Shown: positions 1 to 11,989 of the stretch, in pieces
Layout: every line of letters starts with the position of its first letter
How positions within the stretch are numbered: position 1 is the first letter of the stretch
Assembly: GCA_025618425.1 (NCBI GenBank)
Contig: CM046850.1
Span: forward strand, 10,295,992 to 10,359,991
Length of the DNA: 64,000 nt
Direction of reading: 5' to 3'
From: Heliocidaris tuberculata
Taxonomy: Eukaryota > Echinodermata > Echinoidea > Camarodonta > Echinometridae
Program-made: the position numbers and the translations under genes
Notes under the pieces: model-generated
Seen by the model: the letters and a program-made list of their open reading frames with translations, nothing else
Told to the model about the DNA's origin: nothing
Database searches by the model: none

Positions 1-520
1 TCTCATCGGATTATGATAAGCTACTTTGGAAGTGTTTTCTTTAGCACATTTTCATCTTTGGGGATGCTATTATTCTAAAAAGAACTGAAAGTACATTTAG
101 GGGGTAGATAAGTTTTGACACCCCTTTGGGATATAATGCACTTTGGTTCTACAATGTCGAACTATTCCGCTGGTTTACAGCTGTCAAAACTCAAATTCCC
201 TTTTCATAAAAGGCAATATTTCATGTTTAGTAGCTTCAGATATAAATATTACATTGTTCAGGAAAAGTGCCCTTGACAATTTTAAGAACTTTTCAGATTG
301 TAATGACCTAGAAAGAGTTGCCGTCTGTAGCAAACACTGATATAATGCATGCATGTATTCTGCATTTGATGGAAGTTTGAAATGAGCAATAATATTTTTT
401 TTATTATCTATATAGTCATACTCTTTTGTTTTGGGGTGCACTTCAAAATGATTTTGAGAAGCTAACAAAGAAAAATTAGAAATATGGACATTTTGATGGT
501 TGAAGGTGCACGGTGCTTTT

Positions 521-705
521 GGGGAGCACTGTGGTACATTGGTTAAAGCTCTTGACTGTCATACTACAAGTTCTAGGTTCGATCCTTGCCCTGGACAAGG
601 CGTTTATCAACATTATTTTGTCCCTCTCTACCTCTATTTAATACATATTAAATGGGTACGTGGGAATGCTGGTGCAATAATTAACTGCATGGCCCACAAG
701 AAAAA
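521..705 (+). mobile_element. tRNA-derived SINE, copy 1
   Basis: The head carries an RNA polymerase III promoter of tRNA type. A box A-like TGGTACATTGGTTAAAGC lies at 532-549 and a perfect box B GGTTCGATCC at 576-585, spaced as in a tRNA. The body (CTGGACAAGGCGTTTATC onward, then AAATGGGTACGTGGGAATGCTGG) matches the SINE at 45761-45960 position by position. Two diverged copies sharing head and body make a SINE family rather than a lone tRNA pseudogene. The 3' end abuts a TTAA-type MITE, so the SINE tail is unclear. Confidence 0.72.
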
Positions 706-1047
706 CAAGAAAGTCCATCCTGATATCAACTTGTTTTTAAAAAGAAGCAAAGAACTTAAAGAAACAGATCAATAAAACTTTGAGCAAAATCTGATAAGAA
801 GTAAGAAAGCAATGAATGTTTTAAAGTTGTAATCAATCTAACACAAATTGGCAACTCCGTGCCCAGTACTGGAAAAAAAAAATCATGAATTGTCATTTTC
901 TTTAAAAAATAAATTTTCATACATGCACCCTAGATATAATCATTTCCACTAGCGTACCCAAGGAGGGGGGGGGGCAGGGGGGAATACTGCCCCCTGACAA
1001 CTTTTGACAGAAAAATTATAACCCCCCTCCTTTTTTTAGAACTTATT

Positions 1048-1083
<36 letters not shown>

Positions 1084-1282
1084 TGTCAGAGAATTCTGGA
1101 TCCAATAAAATCTTACATCCCCCATTGGGCGACTTTAGGAGCGCTGGGGGAATTTTTTTTTTTCAAAATTCAAAAATTCATAACTTTTTTATTTCTTTTT
1201 TGGTAAAAGTTTCATTGACCTGTTTCTGTAAATTGTCTGCTTTTTTAAAATCAACTTATTATCAGGTAGACTTTCCCTTTAA
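706..1282. mobile_element. TTAA-type MITE with AAAGGGAAAGTC termini, interrupted
   Basis: The left end (AAAGTCCATCCTGATATCAA) is an inverted match of the right end, whose reverse complement reads AAAGGGAAAGTCTACCTGAT. The two arms stay alignable for about 45 bp. The right end abuts TTAA (1279-1282). The left half aligns with the copy at 19111-19390 for roughly 250 bp. The middle (about 951-1080) holds a poly-G/poly-T segment starting ACTAGCGTACCC, which looks like the end of an unrelated hAT-like insertion. No coding capacity is seen. The element class is inferred from TIR plus TTAA. Confidence 0.55.
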
Positions 1283-1920
1283 TACAGATGGGAAGAACAC
1301 ATGTATTAGAAAAGTTATCCCGGTTCGCCGCCCCTGTGTAGAATAATGAAGATTTGATGAATGAGGTATAATCATGAAATCCTTGGTATAATCATGAAAT
1401 CATTTCTATTTGTATTTAGCCTTCCGGTGCTTCATTTTTCACAACTTTATGTCTCGGATTAGTTTCATGTACATCATTAATTTTGTTAACTTTTTATTCA
1501 ATCTTGACATTAAAAGTGCCTAATAAGAATTTTAAAAAGGAGAGAGAATGATGCGACTGATATCAAAGGGTTGATTTCACTGTGATACTTCTGCCTGTAT
1601 GGTACGTGTCAAGGCCTCTTTAGTCGCTAGCAATGAATGTATCAAAACTATAACTAATGATAAAAAGATGATTGAATGGAGGAAACTAAGCGTTATTTCT
1701 ATTTTTTTTAAAAATCTTTTCATACAAAATGCTGATAGGTTAATCTAGAGTATTGACACGTAATATGTCTCATTAATCATTGTTAATCATCAGAAAAAGA
1801 TGGATTTTATAGAGCAATAAACTCAACAGATAAGAACAGGAAACTAGGCACTTCCATAGAGGACGTGGATTTACGATTATTATTATAGCTCGGGAAATCC
1901 AAGGGAATTTATAAGTTATC
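1283..1920. other. Unassigned AT-rich DNA
   Basis: I see no ORF, RNA gene or clear repeat here, apart from a short direct repeat of GGTATAATCATGAAATC around 1363-1400. Confidence 0.5.
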
Positions 1921-1929
1921 ATGCAGCAT

Positions 1930-2036
1930 TTTCTCTGTCTGTCTGTCAGTCAGTCTTTGTCTGTTTGTCTTTCTCTCTTCCTCCCCATCTCTTTATTCTG
2001 GTATCTCCTTTCTCTCTCTTTCTCACCCCCTTCTCC

Positions 2037-2078
<42 letters not shown>

Positions 2079-2131
2079 CCCCCTTTTCTCTCTCTTTCTC
2101 TCTTTATTTCTCTTTCTCACCCCCTTCTCCG

Positions 2132-2162
<31 letters not shown>

Positions 2163-2298
2163 CCCCCTTTTCTCTCTCTTTCTCTCTTTATTTCTCTTTC
2201 TCACCCCTTCTCCGTCTCTCTCTCTCTCTCTCTCTCTGTATCCCCCTTTTCTCTCTCTCTCTATCTCCCGCTCTCTCTCTCTCTCTCTCTCTATCTCC

Positions 2299-2341
<43 letters not shown>

Positions 2342-2345
2342 CCCT
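1930..2345. repeat. (CT)n-rich simple repeat array
   Basis: Long CT dinucleotide runs alternate with a degenerate unit built from GTATCCCCCTTTTCTCTC and TTTATTTCTCTTTCTC, which recurs three times. The polypyrimidine strand gives long spurious open frames (serine/leucine one way, arginine/glutamate the other). These are composition artefacts. Confidence 0.9.
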
Positions 2346-2574
2346 TTCACACTCTCTTCTTCTCTATAATTCTATGGATATGTTTTACTAAAAATTGATT
2401 AGATTGTATTCTATTGGAATTAAATTCATTTTGTTAACATGATTAAGTACATCGAGAATTATGAACACTATAAATGTATATATAGGACATATTTGCGAGA
2501 TCCATCCATCCATCCAGCCATCCATACACAATGTAAGGATGGCTTTGATACACATCCATGTGTATGGATGCTCT

Positions 2575-2701
2575 GGGGCCTGTAACATAAAGAGATAAAT
2601 CAATCTCACGATTGATATCAATCGTAAGTCTATGGCAAACCATGTACTGAAGAGTTACAATTGATCGTAAGATTGATTTATCTCTTTATGTTACAGGCCC
2701 C
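2575..2701. mobile_element. Palindromic MITE, GGGGCCTGTAACATAAAG termini
   Basis: The left arm GGGGCCTGTAACATAAAGAG is repeated inverted at the right end (CTCTTTATGTTACAGGCCCC), and the arms match for about 40 bp including ATAAATCAATC. The loop contains further self-complementary CGATTGATATCAATCG. Its terminus resembles two other elements in this window (39026-39173 and 53211-53537), which share the pattern GGG..TGTTnCATAAA. No protein is encoded. Confidence 0.7.
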
Positions 2702-3480
2702 TGATCAGGTAACGAACACAGTGCCCTCACGCAGCATAAGAACGTCCACGATCTGCGGTTGAATTTCCCTTTAATTTGCTATAATCTTAATCTACTTAAA
2801 CTTAAACTTAATCTACAACCCAATTGCAACCCCCAACATCATAATTTGACGAAGTCACCTGGTTGAGAGTCACCGCATACCATTTGTTTTGTAGGTATTT
2901 TTTTATCATAGATTTCCACTCCATTTCGAAGAAATCTACTCGCTCGTATGAAAACCTAATTTTGCTGATGGTAACATCATATGGCATGTATACAACTGAA
3001 GGTTATTAATTGTTTTTGTCCATAATCATGGAAGAGGAATATTAATTTGATAAGTTTGCATATATAACACGAATAATCATACATACAGATCTATGTATCC
3101 AAATTATTACCTCCCTTAAATTTCTAGAATATAAGACCAACTTTAGACGAACGAATATATGCAAAAACACGATACCATCGATATAATTTTGGCAAATTTA
3201 GACCCAATGGGGAGATCAGTTTCTACTTTAGGAAAAAGTGGAAATTTGTTTTAAATTTAAAAAAAAAAAAATTACGAGAAAATGATAACCTTTATACAGA
3301 GAGTAGCCATTACATTACAGTTTTATGAACCAGTTGACTTCTGTGATCCGTCATCTATATTATAACTTTAAAGATCTACTTTTCATATCAATTTCTGAAC
3401 AATCAACGAAATCAAGTGACATTCCAGTTCAGCGAATCGTTAACAGGCCCGCCGGAGCCGCTGCGGTTAGTACGGTATTG
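2702..3480. other. Unassigned AT-rich DNA
   Basis: No gene, RNA or clear repeat structure is visible. Short ORFs here are not supported by codon pattern or by recognisable motifs. Confidence 0.5.
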
Positions 3481-3499
3481 ACCGTACCACTTTTCAGCC

Positions 3500-3690
3500 T
3501 AAAAAAAAAAGAAAGGAAAGAAGAGAGAGATGGAGAGGGAGAAGAAAAAAGAAGAGAAAAGGAGAGAGGGAGAGAGAGGGAGAAGGAAAGAGAAGAGAAA
3601 GGGAGAGAGAGAGAGAGGGAGAGAGAGAGGGGGGGGGGGGGAGAAGAAAAGAAGAGAAAATTAAGAAGAGAGAAGGTGGGAGGGTGATAA
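3500..3690. repeat. Purine-rich (GA/GAAA/GGGA) simple repeat
   Basis: The strand is almost pure purine, with GAGAGAGA, AAGAAGAG and a GGGGGGGGGG run. It produces arginine/glutamate-rich and serine/leucine-rich spurious frames on the two strands. Confidence 0.85.
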
Positions 3691-3936
3691 ATGTCATGAT
3701 CATAGGCTGATCGTAGGCTTATCACCAGCTTAATGGAAGAACACGAACATCGAAGTGACTTTGCCTTTTTTTTCATTATTATGAAACGCATTATCATATA
3801 AACCGAAGAACAGTATATATGCCACAAAACTTGTTCATCCAATCGCAAATCTTAAAAATAATATCCCCAAGAAAGTGATAAAGAAGGAAAGGAAAAGGGG
3901 AAGAAAGAAAAAGAAGAACAAATATGACAATTTTTT

Positions 3937-4490
3937 TGCTCGCTCGCTTCTCTGGAAAGTTAATATTTGGGCAAAAGGCGTCCCCCTTCGGCAATAGGCT
4001 GCAGCCCCCCCCCCCCCCCCCCCCCCCCCCCCGAGGATTTTCAAAGTTCCGATATTCGGGCAACCACCACTTCATATTCGGGCAGCAAAATAATGAGGTG
4101 CGAGATTCCCAGATAATAATGTAACTTCTGAATGTAACTTCTGTACATTTTCAGTACGAAAAGTTACAAAAATTGCTCGCTCGCTTCGCTCACTCGCAAA
4201 AATTAAGAAACTGAAAAGTTGATATTCGGGCAAAAGGCGTCCCCTTCGGCAAAGTTCCGATATTCGGGCAACCACCACTTCATATTCGGGCAGCGAGGAG
4301 AAAGAATATCCATATATTTGGGCAGCGAGGTTCCCAGATAACTATGTAACTTTTGTATGTAACTTCTGTACATTTTCTCTACGAAAAGTTTTTTTTTAAA
4401 TTTGCTCGCTAGCTTCGCTCGCTCGAAAACATTTTGAAATTGAACAGTTGATATTCGGGCAAAAGGCGTCAGCCCCCTCCTTCCGAAAAT
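3937..4490. repeat. Diverged tandem repeat, ~230-bp unit, three copies
   Basis: Three copies of a block containing TGCTCGCTCGCTTCGCTC, then GTTGATATTCGGGCAAAAGG and CGTC, start near 3937, 4174 and 4403 (spacings 237 and 229). Intervening text such as GATATTCGGGCAACCACCAC and GTAACTTCTGTACATTTTC also recurs. Part of the same repeat is found alone at 17105-17200. A poly-C run of about 26 nt sits in the first copy at 4006-4032. Confidence 0.75.
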
Positions 4491-5340
4491 GGCCCTGTAT
4501 GATCAAGATCTCTACATCTGTAATTTTCTTTTCTTATTATTAGGGGGAGGGTAAGGGTGCAGCATTATTGTCGGCAAATTTGAGTGTCACCCCCCCCCCC
4601 ATTCAAAATGTTCCCTTACACCCACGCGAGGGGTTCTGTCTCTTCGAACCCCGCTTGGGGTTTCACCCCCAGACCCCCACTGAAACCGTACCACTTTAAA
4701 ATTCCTTCCGACGGGCCTGCGTTAATCATGAAATAATTGTCACCCCCACTCAATGTATAAGGCAATGCCGGTGTCATGGTAGATTTGTTCCGGGTTCCGG
4801 GGGAACGAAAGGACTAGTCGATTCGTTCCAGTGGATTCAAGCAAGTGACCATGGTGACTGCATATCGCTTTTGGCTGATATGTAACGAAAGCCGCCGTTT
4901 CATTCCGACATTAGCCAACAATTTCGGGGTACATTTTGATTATCAATGTTGGTAAAATATGATGAAAATATATTTTCGTATTTTTATTTTGTCTTTTCAA
5001 TATCAATAGGTGTATGACATTCAATTTAATTCCATATTGTAGCCTCTTACATCTCCAAAGGGGCACACAATTTAACCCCATAACACAATATATCAACAGG
5101 TACACTCTACCAAGGAGTTATTACTCTACTACTAATTACTAGACTAAAGGTGGATCCAATCGGCGGGTAAAAATTCAGACGATTGGTTCCGGAGGATCCA
5201 ATCGCCTGCCCGGAACCAATCGCCTTTGACACAGGCTACAGCCCACGAAGCCGACGGCCCACAAGCCCGACATGTCTGTCTCGTGGGCCGTAGCCCGTAA
5301 AAGAAATAACAAGGAATGCCAGAAAAAGAAAACAAATGAT
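4491..5340. other. Unassigned DNA with short inverted motifs
   Basis: No gene recognised. Around 5152-5225 the motif GGATCCAATCG / CGATTGGTTCC recurs in both orientations, a small self-complementary patch. Around 5230-5300, GGGCCGTAGCCCG and GGCCCACAAGCCCG are also weakly self-complementary. Confidence 0.4.
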
Positions 5341-5723
5341 TTAAAGATAAAGTTGAGTTCTGGTCATGAGATTAAATTGTGAAAGAAACTGCATGTCTCA
5401 AAGCAATTTGGAAGGGTTGATGATATAACAAAAAAGAATTGGTGTATGCTGTAAGGTTTTGGAATCACCAAAATGATGAGAAATTGACTCAATCCTGCTG
5501 AGAGTCACATGCACTGCACACAGAAATGTGTTTATGGAACTACACAAAAATGTTCGGCCCGAACATTTCAGCTGTTTCTTTTCATATTTTTAATGTGAGG
5601 GAATTTGAAGAGCAATTCTTTTCAGGGGACATTTCTAATATGATAATCTTCCAAACTAATCAAAAAGAATGAGAAAGCTCAGAAATTATTTTTTACCTTT
5701 CCCAGAACTCAAGCTTCCCTTAG
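5341..5723. mobile_element. TTAA-type MITE (AAAGTTGAGTTCTGG family), copy 1
   Basis: It begins TTAAAGATAAAGTTGAGTTC and ends with the inverted CCCAGAACTCAAGCTTCCC followed by TTAG, a decayed TTAA. It contains the perfect palindrome AAATGTTCGGCCCGAACATT near its middle. It aligns along most of its length with 31356-31716 and, inverted, with 34289-34661. It is non-coding and non-autonomous. The TTAA flanks suggest a piggyBac- or Kolobok-type transposase acting in trans; that is inference. Confidence 0.75.
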
Positions 5724-6454
5724 TAAATCCTTGTCCTTGATCTAAATCATGTTGAACCTCTCATGTCACCCATTTACGTTCCTTTCGAAGAAAAGAAAAA
5801 GGGCAATCCAACCTGATTTTATTTATGTGAAAGTAGAAAAAATAGAGGAGCAGATTTTCAGAAAATTTAAACAAAATTGGACACATAATAAGAAAGTTAT
5901 AATCATTATATATATATATATATGGGCATTTCAAAATTGTGATGTAGCGGCGGTCAGTTTTCACATTCGCTCCAACACACAAAATGTTAACGAATAAAAT
6001 ATCAATTTTTCAAAATGTATAACTTTGTAGGATCTTTTTCATTTTGGAAGACCTATAACAATGTGCTATCTACAATATATTTTGAGTACTGCCCGAGGGC
6101 AAAGATTCCCTCAGGAGAAAAACTAGTACCTCCTTGACATGACAGACGGAGATAGCTCACCTACGACCATTGACCTATTTCTTCGCATTCAGAGTGACCG
6201 TTGGGTAGTTGACCTTTAACCGCAGACTCAATATGATTGATGGATCATCTTTTATTATTCACTGTTTTACAAGTCGTAAATATCTTCAGGGGGCTTCCCA
6301 AGTTCATCGACAGTTCACAAGACTGAACTTGACCGCTAGTCGGATGGACTAGCGGACTATACTCTTGACCACCCACATTATGACAAATACATTTATATAC
6401 GACTATATTCCTATGGTGGGGGGGGGGGGGGCTCCCGGAGATACTCGTTTTTTC

Positions 6455-6620
6455 CCGAAGGTTCATAAAACTTCCATACCTGGGGGTTCATTATTCCGAA
6501 AAGGATATACGGTTCAGTATTCCGAAGGGTCGTAATGACAAAAATAATGTAGGATTCTTTTTGCATTTTCGGAATTATGAACCTTCGGAATTACGAATCT
6601 TCGGAAAATAATTACAGGTA
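6455..6620. repeat. Short interspersed motif cluster TTCCGAAGGTTCATAAT
   Basis: The motif TTCGGAATTATGAACCTTCG and its reverse complement occur several times in about 150 bp (6457, 6490, 6515, 6570, 6585, 6600). The result is an imperfect tandem and inverted array around an AT-rich centre. Confidence 0.5.
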
Positions 6621-6624
6621 ACTA

Positions 6625-8030
6625 TTCCTATACATGTACAACATTCTACCTCCTGTCGTCCACGTACGGTTACAACATGCATACACGATGCAGTGGTGTA
6701 GCATCATGGGTCCAGATATTGAAGGGGCATGGGGGGGGGGCACCGGTCTTACTCAATGGATCAAATGTAAATTAAGAAAGCCATGCATTGATGAGGAGGA
6801 GGGTGTTGGAGGAGAGGATTCTTGCGTTTTCTTTTCACGTTACTTCCCCTTCCACCCCCTCTCTCTCTTGATGGGGGGGGGGGCACATGCCTCCTTGTGT
6901 CTCCGTAACTACGCCACTGGCTACACGTACGATGACATCTACAACAATCTATGACAACCAAAGTCAACCTACTTTCCATTCGTGCTACTTATATGCTATT
7001 GAAGCTACGACCCAGTAACCATCAAGTCACATATCATCAGGAGGTGGTTGTCCTCATTAACATTTTTCTCGTCTATCCTTCAACTTTATTTTTAGGTGCC
7101 AACCTCATTTTTTCACTGTTTATAAAATTATTTATAAAACAAAGGATCACCCTTACCACATTGGGTGGGAGTGGGTGATGACAAATTATATTTGCAAAAT
7201 GAATGATAAAGCAGCGCAAGAGTAGTATCTTTGGCACAAAATGCTTTGACTATCTAGGCAGGCCACATACGACCAAGATGACCAATCCTACTCTTTGCAC
7301 ACGTTCTATTATGAAAGGCCACTGAGAATCAAATCTACGGACCGCAGATTATGATATTCAAATATTTCTTGGAACTTTGTCAGTCATTTAGACCAGACTT
7401 TTAGGTCGATGTAAAAATTGGATTGAATGCTCTCTTTATGTCAAGGGTTTATACTGTATCTGTATCCGTATATGACATAAATTGTATCTACATAATTACG
7501 TATAAGAATGAAACTGTCCTTGGCAATGCTACATTTTAAAAAAAATAACCGTATTCGCCATTTACTGAATGAAATGAAATTTTAAATAATTATTTTCCTC
7601 AAATGTATGAATGATGTAGAATGGACCACTTCCCGCTAATACACACAATACCTATTGAAGCCTATTCACCCGTTAAAGTTATTGTGGAGTACAAGGCTAT
7701 CTTCAGATAAGCTTGTACATGTACAAGTGCTATTTCTGGGTATTCTAATGCATTACTGAATAAAAGCCGAAGGGGAAAATTTTTTAATTTCCTCATTTTT
7801 CCAATTTGTATACACATGTGGAGGGATACAAAAGCATAAGAGGTCGACATGATATGCAATCTCTCAAAATCACATTTCCGTGTTATGAATTATGAAATGA
7901 ATCCGGATGCAAGATTTTTTTTTGAAAGGCTAATATCATTTATTCGTTTATCACTCCAAGTACCCTATCCTTATCTCTCTTTCCTGTCTTTGTCTGCCCC
8001 TCTCTTCTTTTCTTCTTTTTATATTGTACT
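6625..8030. other. Unassigned DNA with poly-G runs
   Basis: No gene recognised. It contains G runs at 6730-6739 and 6871-6881 within GGGGCACATGCC / TACGCCACTGGC text typical of decayed hAT-like repeats. The rest is AT-rich with only short random ORFs. Confidence 0.4.
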
Positions 8031-8178
8031 TGTGTATTCAGCCGTACCCGTGTATAATTACTGGGATTCGCGCCTTCTTCCATGTATTGCAAGTTCTTTA
8101 ATTCTATTTATGTTACTATGTATACATTGTACAAAATCGATGGAAAAAATAAATATTTATTTGAATTTGAATAGATTA
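8031..8178 (+). mobile_element. Probable LINE 3' end fragment
   Basis: The text ends in AAAAATAAATATTTATTTGA followed by ATTTGAATAG, preceded by a pyrimidine-rich stretch and TGTACAAAATCGATGG. An AATAAA-like signal followed by a short TTGAA-type tandem tail is typical of CR1-like 3' UTRs. No reverse-transcriptase sequence remains, so this is a resemblance call only. Confidence 0.35.
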
Positions 8179-8179
8179 T

Positions 8180-9334
8180 ACCTGTTTACTAATGTATTTA
8201 AACTTATGCATGTTTCTCTCCAGAACCCTTAGTTACCAACTATTTTGTGCACCTGCTATGTGCAATGTCATCTCCATAGATGGAGTCCATTTTGCATACA
8301 TTAGTTGTTGCTATGTCAGGCATACCTCTGGCAAGCTTTTGAGTCGTCAAGAGAAACCTTTTCTTTCCAAGAAGTATGCGTAACATATTTAGTAAACAGG
8401 TCTATGAATCATCCTTTTTTTTGGGGGGGGGGGGGATGGCTGGTCTCTTTACCTTTCTTTTCTCTCTGCAGTTTCTGAGATACGGAGAAACAGAGGAGCA
8501 CGTGCCCCTACGTACAAAGAGGAAAAAAGAAAGGAGGAAATACACAATCATTTAAAATAAAAAAGATAAAGAAGGTAAAGGAACGTGAAAAGAAGAAGGT
8601 AGGGCCCCTACCACCCCCTTTCGATGGCCTTGTTAATTTTGCCCACATTCATGGCAATGATGCCACTGCCCCCATAATGCTCGGGGGTGTCCATGCTATG
8701 CCACTGCCTGGGTGCTACACTGCTACCATTAACGTAAACCCAAGATTCCTCGTAATGACTGGAAACTTTTGTGTCTGACACAAAACAAAATAGTATTGAA
8801 ATTGCTATCTGAGAGTTTGAAAGGTAATTTTTTTTTCCTTCATATTTATTTACATGATAACTTCACTCAAATAAGTGTTCTTCCTGTCCATTTTCCCCGT
8901 GACTCAATCTCTACATGAAGAAGTTGTCAACATTTTGATATCAAAGCTAGCCAGGGCGAATTAAGGTCTTTTTCTACGGTTTTATGTTTTCTAAACCGCT
9001 ATTCATGAACTGAAATCCAAGGAAATCGAAATCATATACATTTCATGACAGGCTCCCATCAGACTATGATTTTTCGACCAAAATTTTAATGGGCTTATCA
9101 TCCGTCTTCCATGAGACAATCATAATCTCTAAAAACAAAACAATGAATAGATTGCCTTCAAGGATGAGATGATACATTTCAATAGGACCCTTCATGGTCA
9201 TTAGGCCTTGTTGGTAATTCCCTTGATTAGGATAACGTACAGGCCAATATACCGCATGACTGAAAATTAAGTAACCATAGTATCTTCTTTATGTCGATTT
9301 TAGTAGAATTTTATTCCTTAATTGTTTTTTTTTA
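8180..9334. other. Unassigned DNA
   Basis: No gene recognised. A G-run (8425-8435) and GGGGTGTCCATGCTATGCCACTG near 8684-8706 suggest an old poly-G transposon remnant. The remainder shows nothing I can name. Confidence 0.4.
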
Positions 9335-10204
9335 TCAGGTTTCACGCATGAAGCAAGATTCCTAATGAATTGATAATGATTAGTATCATGTAATCCAGAC
9401 TATGGTTGATCAATTTTTCCTCTTTTTTTTTCTTTTTCTTTTTGCCAACTTCTTTGGGGGATTTCTTCGCTTGATCGAACCGGGGGTCAAACTCCTTGAG
9501 TTTATTTGCCACCTTTGGTAAATTTAACGTAGAAACGGATAAAATTATCAAAACACGATCAAGACCTAAATATATCTTACGGATATGAATTGTGAAAACA
9601 CAAAGGCTTTCCCAATAAGACACAATCCTCACGTGGGATGTTTTTAAATGTTAAGAAATTACATATTTATGTTGTAGTATCCCGAAATGTGTGGCTCATG
9701 ATCATAAAGGCGGACCTGGTTTAACGTAGTCAGCCGAATTAAGGAGCATCAAGTTTGAAGCTTTTTATTCAGTACAAATTATCGTTATTCTGTAGATCAA
9801 TGTTTATACAAAGTGAACCTAGTCATGTTTTTTTACAGTTTATAGTTTTTGACGGGATGAGGCGATTGACACTTTGCGCTTCTAAATCAGTAGACTGAGG
9901 CTATCCACTTAAATCTGAGCTAAAAATTAGTACATTTTTATGAATACCCGTCTCTATGTTTATTGTTGTTGTTGTTGGAAGGGGATGATTGGGCTGAGTG
10001 TACGGGTATTACAGATTAATAAACTTTATTTCACCTCTGTGCCCTCTGTTAGGTTGATAATTCATGTCATCTGATAGAGTTACATAATTCTTTATAGGTC
10101 CTTTTTGTTGGGTTGGTATTAGTTTAAGCGCTTTACAATAATTATGGATCGATTCTACACGTTAAGAGACCAGATGTGTCTTTAAAAAAAAAAAAAAAAA
10201 AACC

Positions 10205-10257
<53 letters not shown>

Positions 10258-11150
10258 ACAATGGGCCTTCAAAAGGTTCTTGAACTGGTGTTGTGCAAAA
10301 ATCATTAATTTCGACCTAGAAGGGACATGTAGTTTATAATCTGAAGTACCATTGATTGTCTTTCATTAGGTTTCCCCGCATGAACGATGAAGCAAGATTA
10401 TTAATGAAGTGATAATGATTTTCGTCATGTAATCCAGGCTAAGGTTGATCATTCTTATGCCCTTTTTGCCAACTTCTTTGGGGTATTTCTTCGCTTGATC
10501 AAACCCGGGGTCAAACTTCCTAAGTTCGTTGGTAGTTTATTTCAAGTGGTCCTTTATTCTGGTCCTCTTTATTCTGTACAAAGTACTGTAATTCTGCAAC
10601 AAAATGAATAAACAAAAGTGAACCCAGTCAAGGAGTGAAAATGAGAAATTTTTTGAAAGTGTGTGTGTGTGTTTTTTTTTTTTTTTGGGGGGGGGGGAGG
10701 GGGCTGATTTGATTTCACTTGAATAATGACAATTTACGAACCCCTTTTTTTCTGAGATTCTATGAAACGTGTCTATACTAAAAAAAAGTGTGTGTGTGTC
10801 GGGGGGGGGGGGGGGGGCTCCATGTTTGATATTAAATAATATTTGTTTGCTCATTTCGTTCCAGAATTATTGTAACTTCGACGGGATGATTAGGTTGACC
10901 CTTTGCTCCCCTAAATCAGTGGACTGATGCCATCCACACAAATCTGTGCTAAAAATAGTAAATTTTTATAAAGATCCGTCTAAATGCTTGTTGTTATTCT
11001 TGTTTTTGTAGTTCTTGTCGCCGTTGTTGTTGTTTAAAGGGGGTGATGAGGCTGAAGGTTGTGTATGGCTAGTACAGGTTAATCAACTTTATTTATTTAA
11101 CGGCAACCTCTGTCAGTTTGGTCATCCATGTCATCTGATGGGCCATTCTT
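9335..11150. repeat. Two-copy tandem duplication, ~1.03-kb unit
   Basis: The segment from about 9335-10110 is repeated at about 10365-11150. GAAGCAAGATT occurs at 9349 and 10388, GCCAACTTCTTTGGGG near 9444 and 10468, GACGGGATGA at 9851 and 10880, and CATGTCATCTGATG near 10065 and 11127. Spacing is 1.02-1.04 kb throughout. Copies differ by many substitutions and by simple-repeat expansions, so the duplication is old. No ORF is conserved between copies, which argues against a coding unit. Confidence 0.75.
10183..10258. repeat. Poly-A followed by (AAC)n microsatellite
   Basis: A run of A's leads into about 18 AAC/CAA triplets. It separates the two copies of the 1.03-kb duplication and may be a retroposon tail; GGTTCTTGAACTGGT just downstream recurs after the (CAAA)n at 12172-12203. 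Confidence 0.85.
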
Positions 11151-11164
11151 TGTAAAGTGAAACA

Positions 11165-11705
11165 AACGATCGCACACGTGACCTTCTAATTTGCCTCATT
11201 GCAGGAAAATCGGATTACATTTTATTGATTTTTTTTATATCACCAGTTTCTTACATGAAAAATATTTCCTTTTCTTCGACAAAAAAAGTCATTTCCCAAA
11301 CATAATGTGTTTAAAGAGACATTTAAAAACGCCCTTTTTAAAAAGTATCACACACGTGACCGACCCAATTTTCACTTTTAAAAGAAAAGAGCTCATTTAT
11401 GCCAAATTGCTTTCATACAGCAATATACAGCAATGAAAAGTAGAAACCTGCTCTCCAAGGGAAATAAGAGAAAAGTATGTTTGAATACCAACAAGTAAGA
11501 CTCTTTTTCGTGTGAGGTGACCGACCACGTGACCGACCTTATTTTGACATCTGAAACTCTCATTTGAAAAATTACCCTCCATCTGTTGGGGGTATAAGAC
11601 TGCTATTCAAATATCCAAAATAAGACACTTCTACTACAAGACAAATACTGAAAAATTAGATTTAAAGGAACTATTTTTCAGGATTTTGTCGCACACGTGA
11701 CTGAT
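11165..11705. repeat. Diverged tandem repeat with CACGTGACCGAC motif, ~170-178-bp period
   Basis: CACACGTGAC or close variants occur at 11173, 11351, 11525 and 11692, giving spacings of 178, 174 and 167. Between them, TTTTCTTCGAC / TTAAAAGAAAAGAG / AATAAGAGAAAAG-type AT-rich text aligns loosely. This is an old satellite-like array; no protein is encoded. Confidence 0.55.
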
Positions 11706-11989
11706 AATGACCCCGATATAGTTACGTTATTCTTTTTAAGTCGCTCATTATGTTGATTTCCACAAAGTATTTTGCATATTGCGCCTTTTCATTGTAGTTA
11801 TAAAGCGAAAATCCTATATGTAGGCCAATACTGCATTTCAAAGAGTGTGTTCATTGAAATGTATATTTTTTTTAAAGTCTAAATATACCAATGGCCTTTT
11901 CTCCATTTTTTAAAAAATAGTTCTACGTCGCTTTTTAACTTTGAGGCCGCCATCAACATCAAGCAACTCGATCATGATGACGGTCTCCT

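Noticed and set aside
184..468. 94-residue minus-strand frame (HFEVHPKTKEYDYIDNKK and onward)
   Set aside because: It has a fairly protein-like composition, but no ATG, no recognised motif and no neighbouring exon; too weak to list as a gene.
521..590. Functional tRNA gene
   Set aside because: Box A and B are good, but no acceptor-stem pairing is evident and the sequence continues into a SINE body shared with 45761-45960.
1921..2391. Long open frames of Ser/Leu or Arg/Glu on both strands
   Set aside because: They lie entirely in (CT)n repeats; composition alone explains them.
7849..8232. 127-residue plus-strand frame with hydrophobic stretches
   Set aside because: It overlaps a pyrimidine-rich LINE-3'-end-like segment; no family recognised.
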